This document shows positions 62,983-64,000 of a stretch of 64,000 nt of DNA, piece by piece. The notes below the pieces were generated by a model. The model worked only from the letters and a program-made list of their open reading frames with translations, was not told the DNA's origin and did not search any database. Where the stretch lies: NCBI GenBank assembly GCA_030267565.1, contig BRXU01000041.1, positions 124,001-188,000 of the forward strand. The letters are read 5' to 3'. Numbering within the stretch: the first letter of the stretch is position 1; each line of letters starts with the position of its first letter. Position numbers and translations under genes: made by a program. This DNA comes from Pleodorina starrii. Its lineage: Eukaryota; Chlorophyta; Chlorophyceae; Chlamydomonadales; Volvocaceae.

Positions 62983-64000
62983 GTAAGTGATGACATGCAT
63001 GACCGGGTCGTCCATTTAAGGGGCTGGCGGCTGAGGAGTGTTCGCAGGGTGATACCCGTAACCCGTAACCCTACCAACGGATTGGCCTGTTAAGTTAAAC
63101 TAAAGCCATTAGGCAAAAGGGCTGCTCTGCAAAATGGTTAGTTGACTTAAAAGTGACTTAGACTTAATACAAAGCCAAAGGTTGCTTAGTAACCCGCGGA
63201 GGTGCAGACATAATGTCATTATCCCTAAATGTTTGAGGTACCTCGGTGTGTTGCCTTAACGTTTGCCTATCCGATTCATTATTAAACAAAAGCAGTTCTC
63301 GTCATGAGTAAATGGTTAGATAGACATCATATTCAATCTGTTGCGGTACGGAAAAGCAAGAAGCCCCACACCCGTTTACAAACCCTGGGCATGTACCCCG
63401 CCACACAATTGTCGCCCCCCCGCTTGGGAAGGTGCGTGCAAGGGGATAAGAAACCGCCGCTAAAGCACTCGTGCTGGCCGACGCGCACCTAATCGCGATG
63501 CCGTTTGCTACTGTCCGTGCCGGCCAGCGGCCACCAGCGCTCTGCCCAGCTGCCATCAAACAACAAAAAACAAAGCGGCCGCAACACAACCGGACGGCAA
63601 CACACCTACCAACCGACACGTGCGCCACCCCTGATTCCCTCCCACGAAATAAAACGGGGCCCAGGCAAGCGATGGGGGAGGCAAAAGGGAACCAGAGTCA
63701 AGGCAATACCTAACCTCCCCCGCCGTGGGACCGGACCAAACCCGAAGGCACACGAACCCAAGGGCAGACGTACACAGCACACACCGAAACTCGTGAGCGC
63801 GTTTATGGGAGACATCCCCTTCAATCACTTGAGGTCTAAACCTTATTCGTTGTGTTCGGGCAGGTGGTCGCCGACCAGCCTTTTGCAGTTTGCAATGTGT
63901 GCCGGCTTCACTTGCAGCAGGCGCATACCCAGATGCAACTAGATACTTGGGGCAGGTCTGACTGCACGGCCGCTGTGGTATGTATGGCACCGAGCCCATA
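62983..64000. other. Intron of pherophorin gene 3, to the window edge
   Basis: Matches the intron of gene 2 (52942 onward) with rare substitutions (for example agttaaac versus agtgaaac). No gene supported. Confidence 0.8.

Larger units (their letters stand above)
54610..64000 (+). repeat. Segmental duplication unit 2 (continues past the window)
   Basis: Second copy of the block after the pherophorin gene: LINE end, recombinase, solo LTR, shorter satellite and pherophorin gene 3. The satellite here is 2.1 kb instead of 5.7 kb. Confidence 0.9.

Overview
The window looks like nuclear DNA of a volvocine green alga (Chlamydomonadales; Volvox, Gonium or Chlamydomonas relatives). Evidence: pherophorin extracellular-matrix genes with the [10 protein letters not shown] signature, proline-serine rods and a split C-terminal domain; GT-AG introns; GC-rich DNA; a chromodomain Ty3/gypsy element; and a LINE carrying both APE-type and restriction-like endonucleases, a layout known from the Dualen/RandI elements of Chlamydomonas. 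Nothing is bacterial: there are no operons, rRNA genes, true tRNA genes or CRISPR arrays.

Left part (1-9000): sparse host genes, all on the minus strand. These are an open exon running off the left edge (1-840) with a possible upstream Myb-like exon (1118-1219), an Ala/Gly-rich exon (3343-4590), and two small U-box genes (5305-5670 and 6028-6342). A 480-bp miniature LTR element (TRIM) with perfect hallmarks sits 20 bp from the end of the first U-box gene.

Middle part (9000-37800): nested mobile DNA. An unclassified repeat (family B) was hit by a tRNA-derived SINE, and that SINE was hit by a complete Ty3/gypsy chromovirus with identical 73-bp LTRs. Both insertions have exact target duplications, and a second family B copy near 29120 shows the empty site. 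Next come a second miniature LTR element with 49-bp LTRs that swallowed a 643-bp SINE, another SINE, an 8-kb dual-endonuclease LINE, a LINE fragment inside a SINE, and long stretches of decayed repeats. Arrays of the heptamer CAGTCAT/ATGACTG recur three times behind a conserved sequence.

Right part (37900-64000): a pherophorin cluster amplified in tandem. Gene 1 (37937-40548) and gene 2 (50919-54606) are intact two-exon genes; gene 3 (61384 onward) carries two frame disruptions. Between genes lies a co-amplified block: a LINE 3' end, a tyrosine-recombinase gene on the minus strand, a solo LTR of the gypsy family, and a 210-bp satellite with higher-order structure. The block after gene 1 recurs after gene 2 at an offset of 14061 bp with identical translated frames, although genes 1 and 2 have diverged.

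Most promising for follow-up: a PCIF1-like methyltransferase-type segment inside the LINE polyprotein, the in-frame UAG between gag and pol, tRNA-like leaders in both miniature LTR elements, and the recombinase/satellite block spreading with the pherophorin genes.
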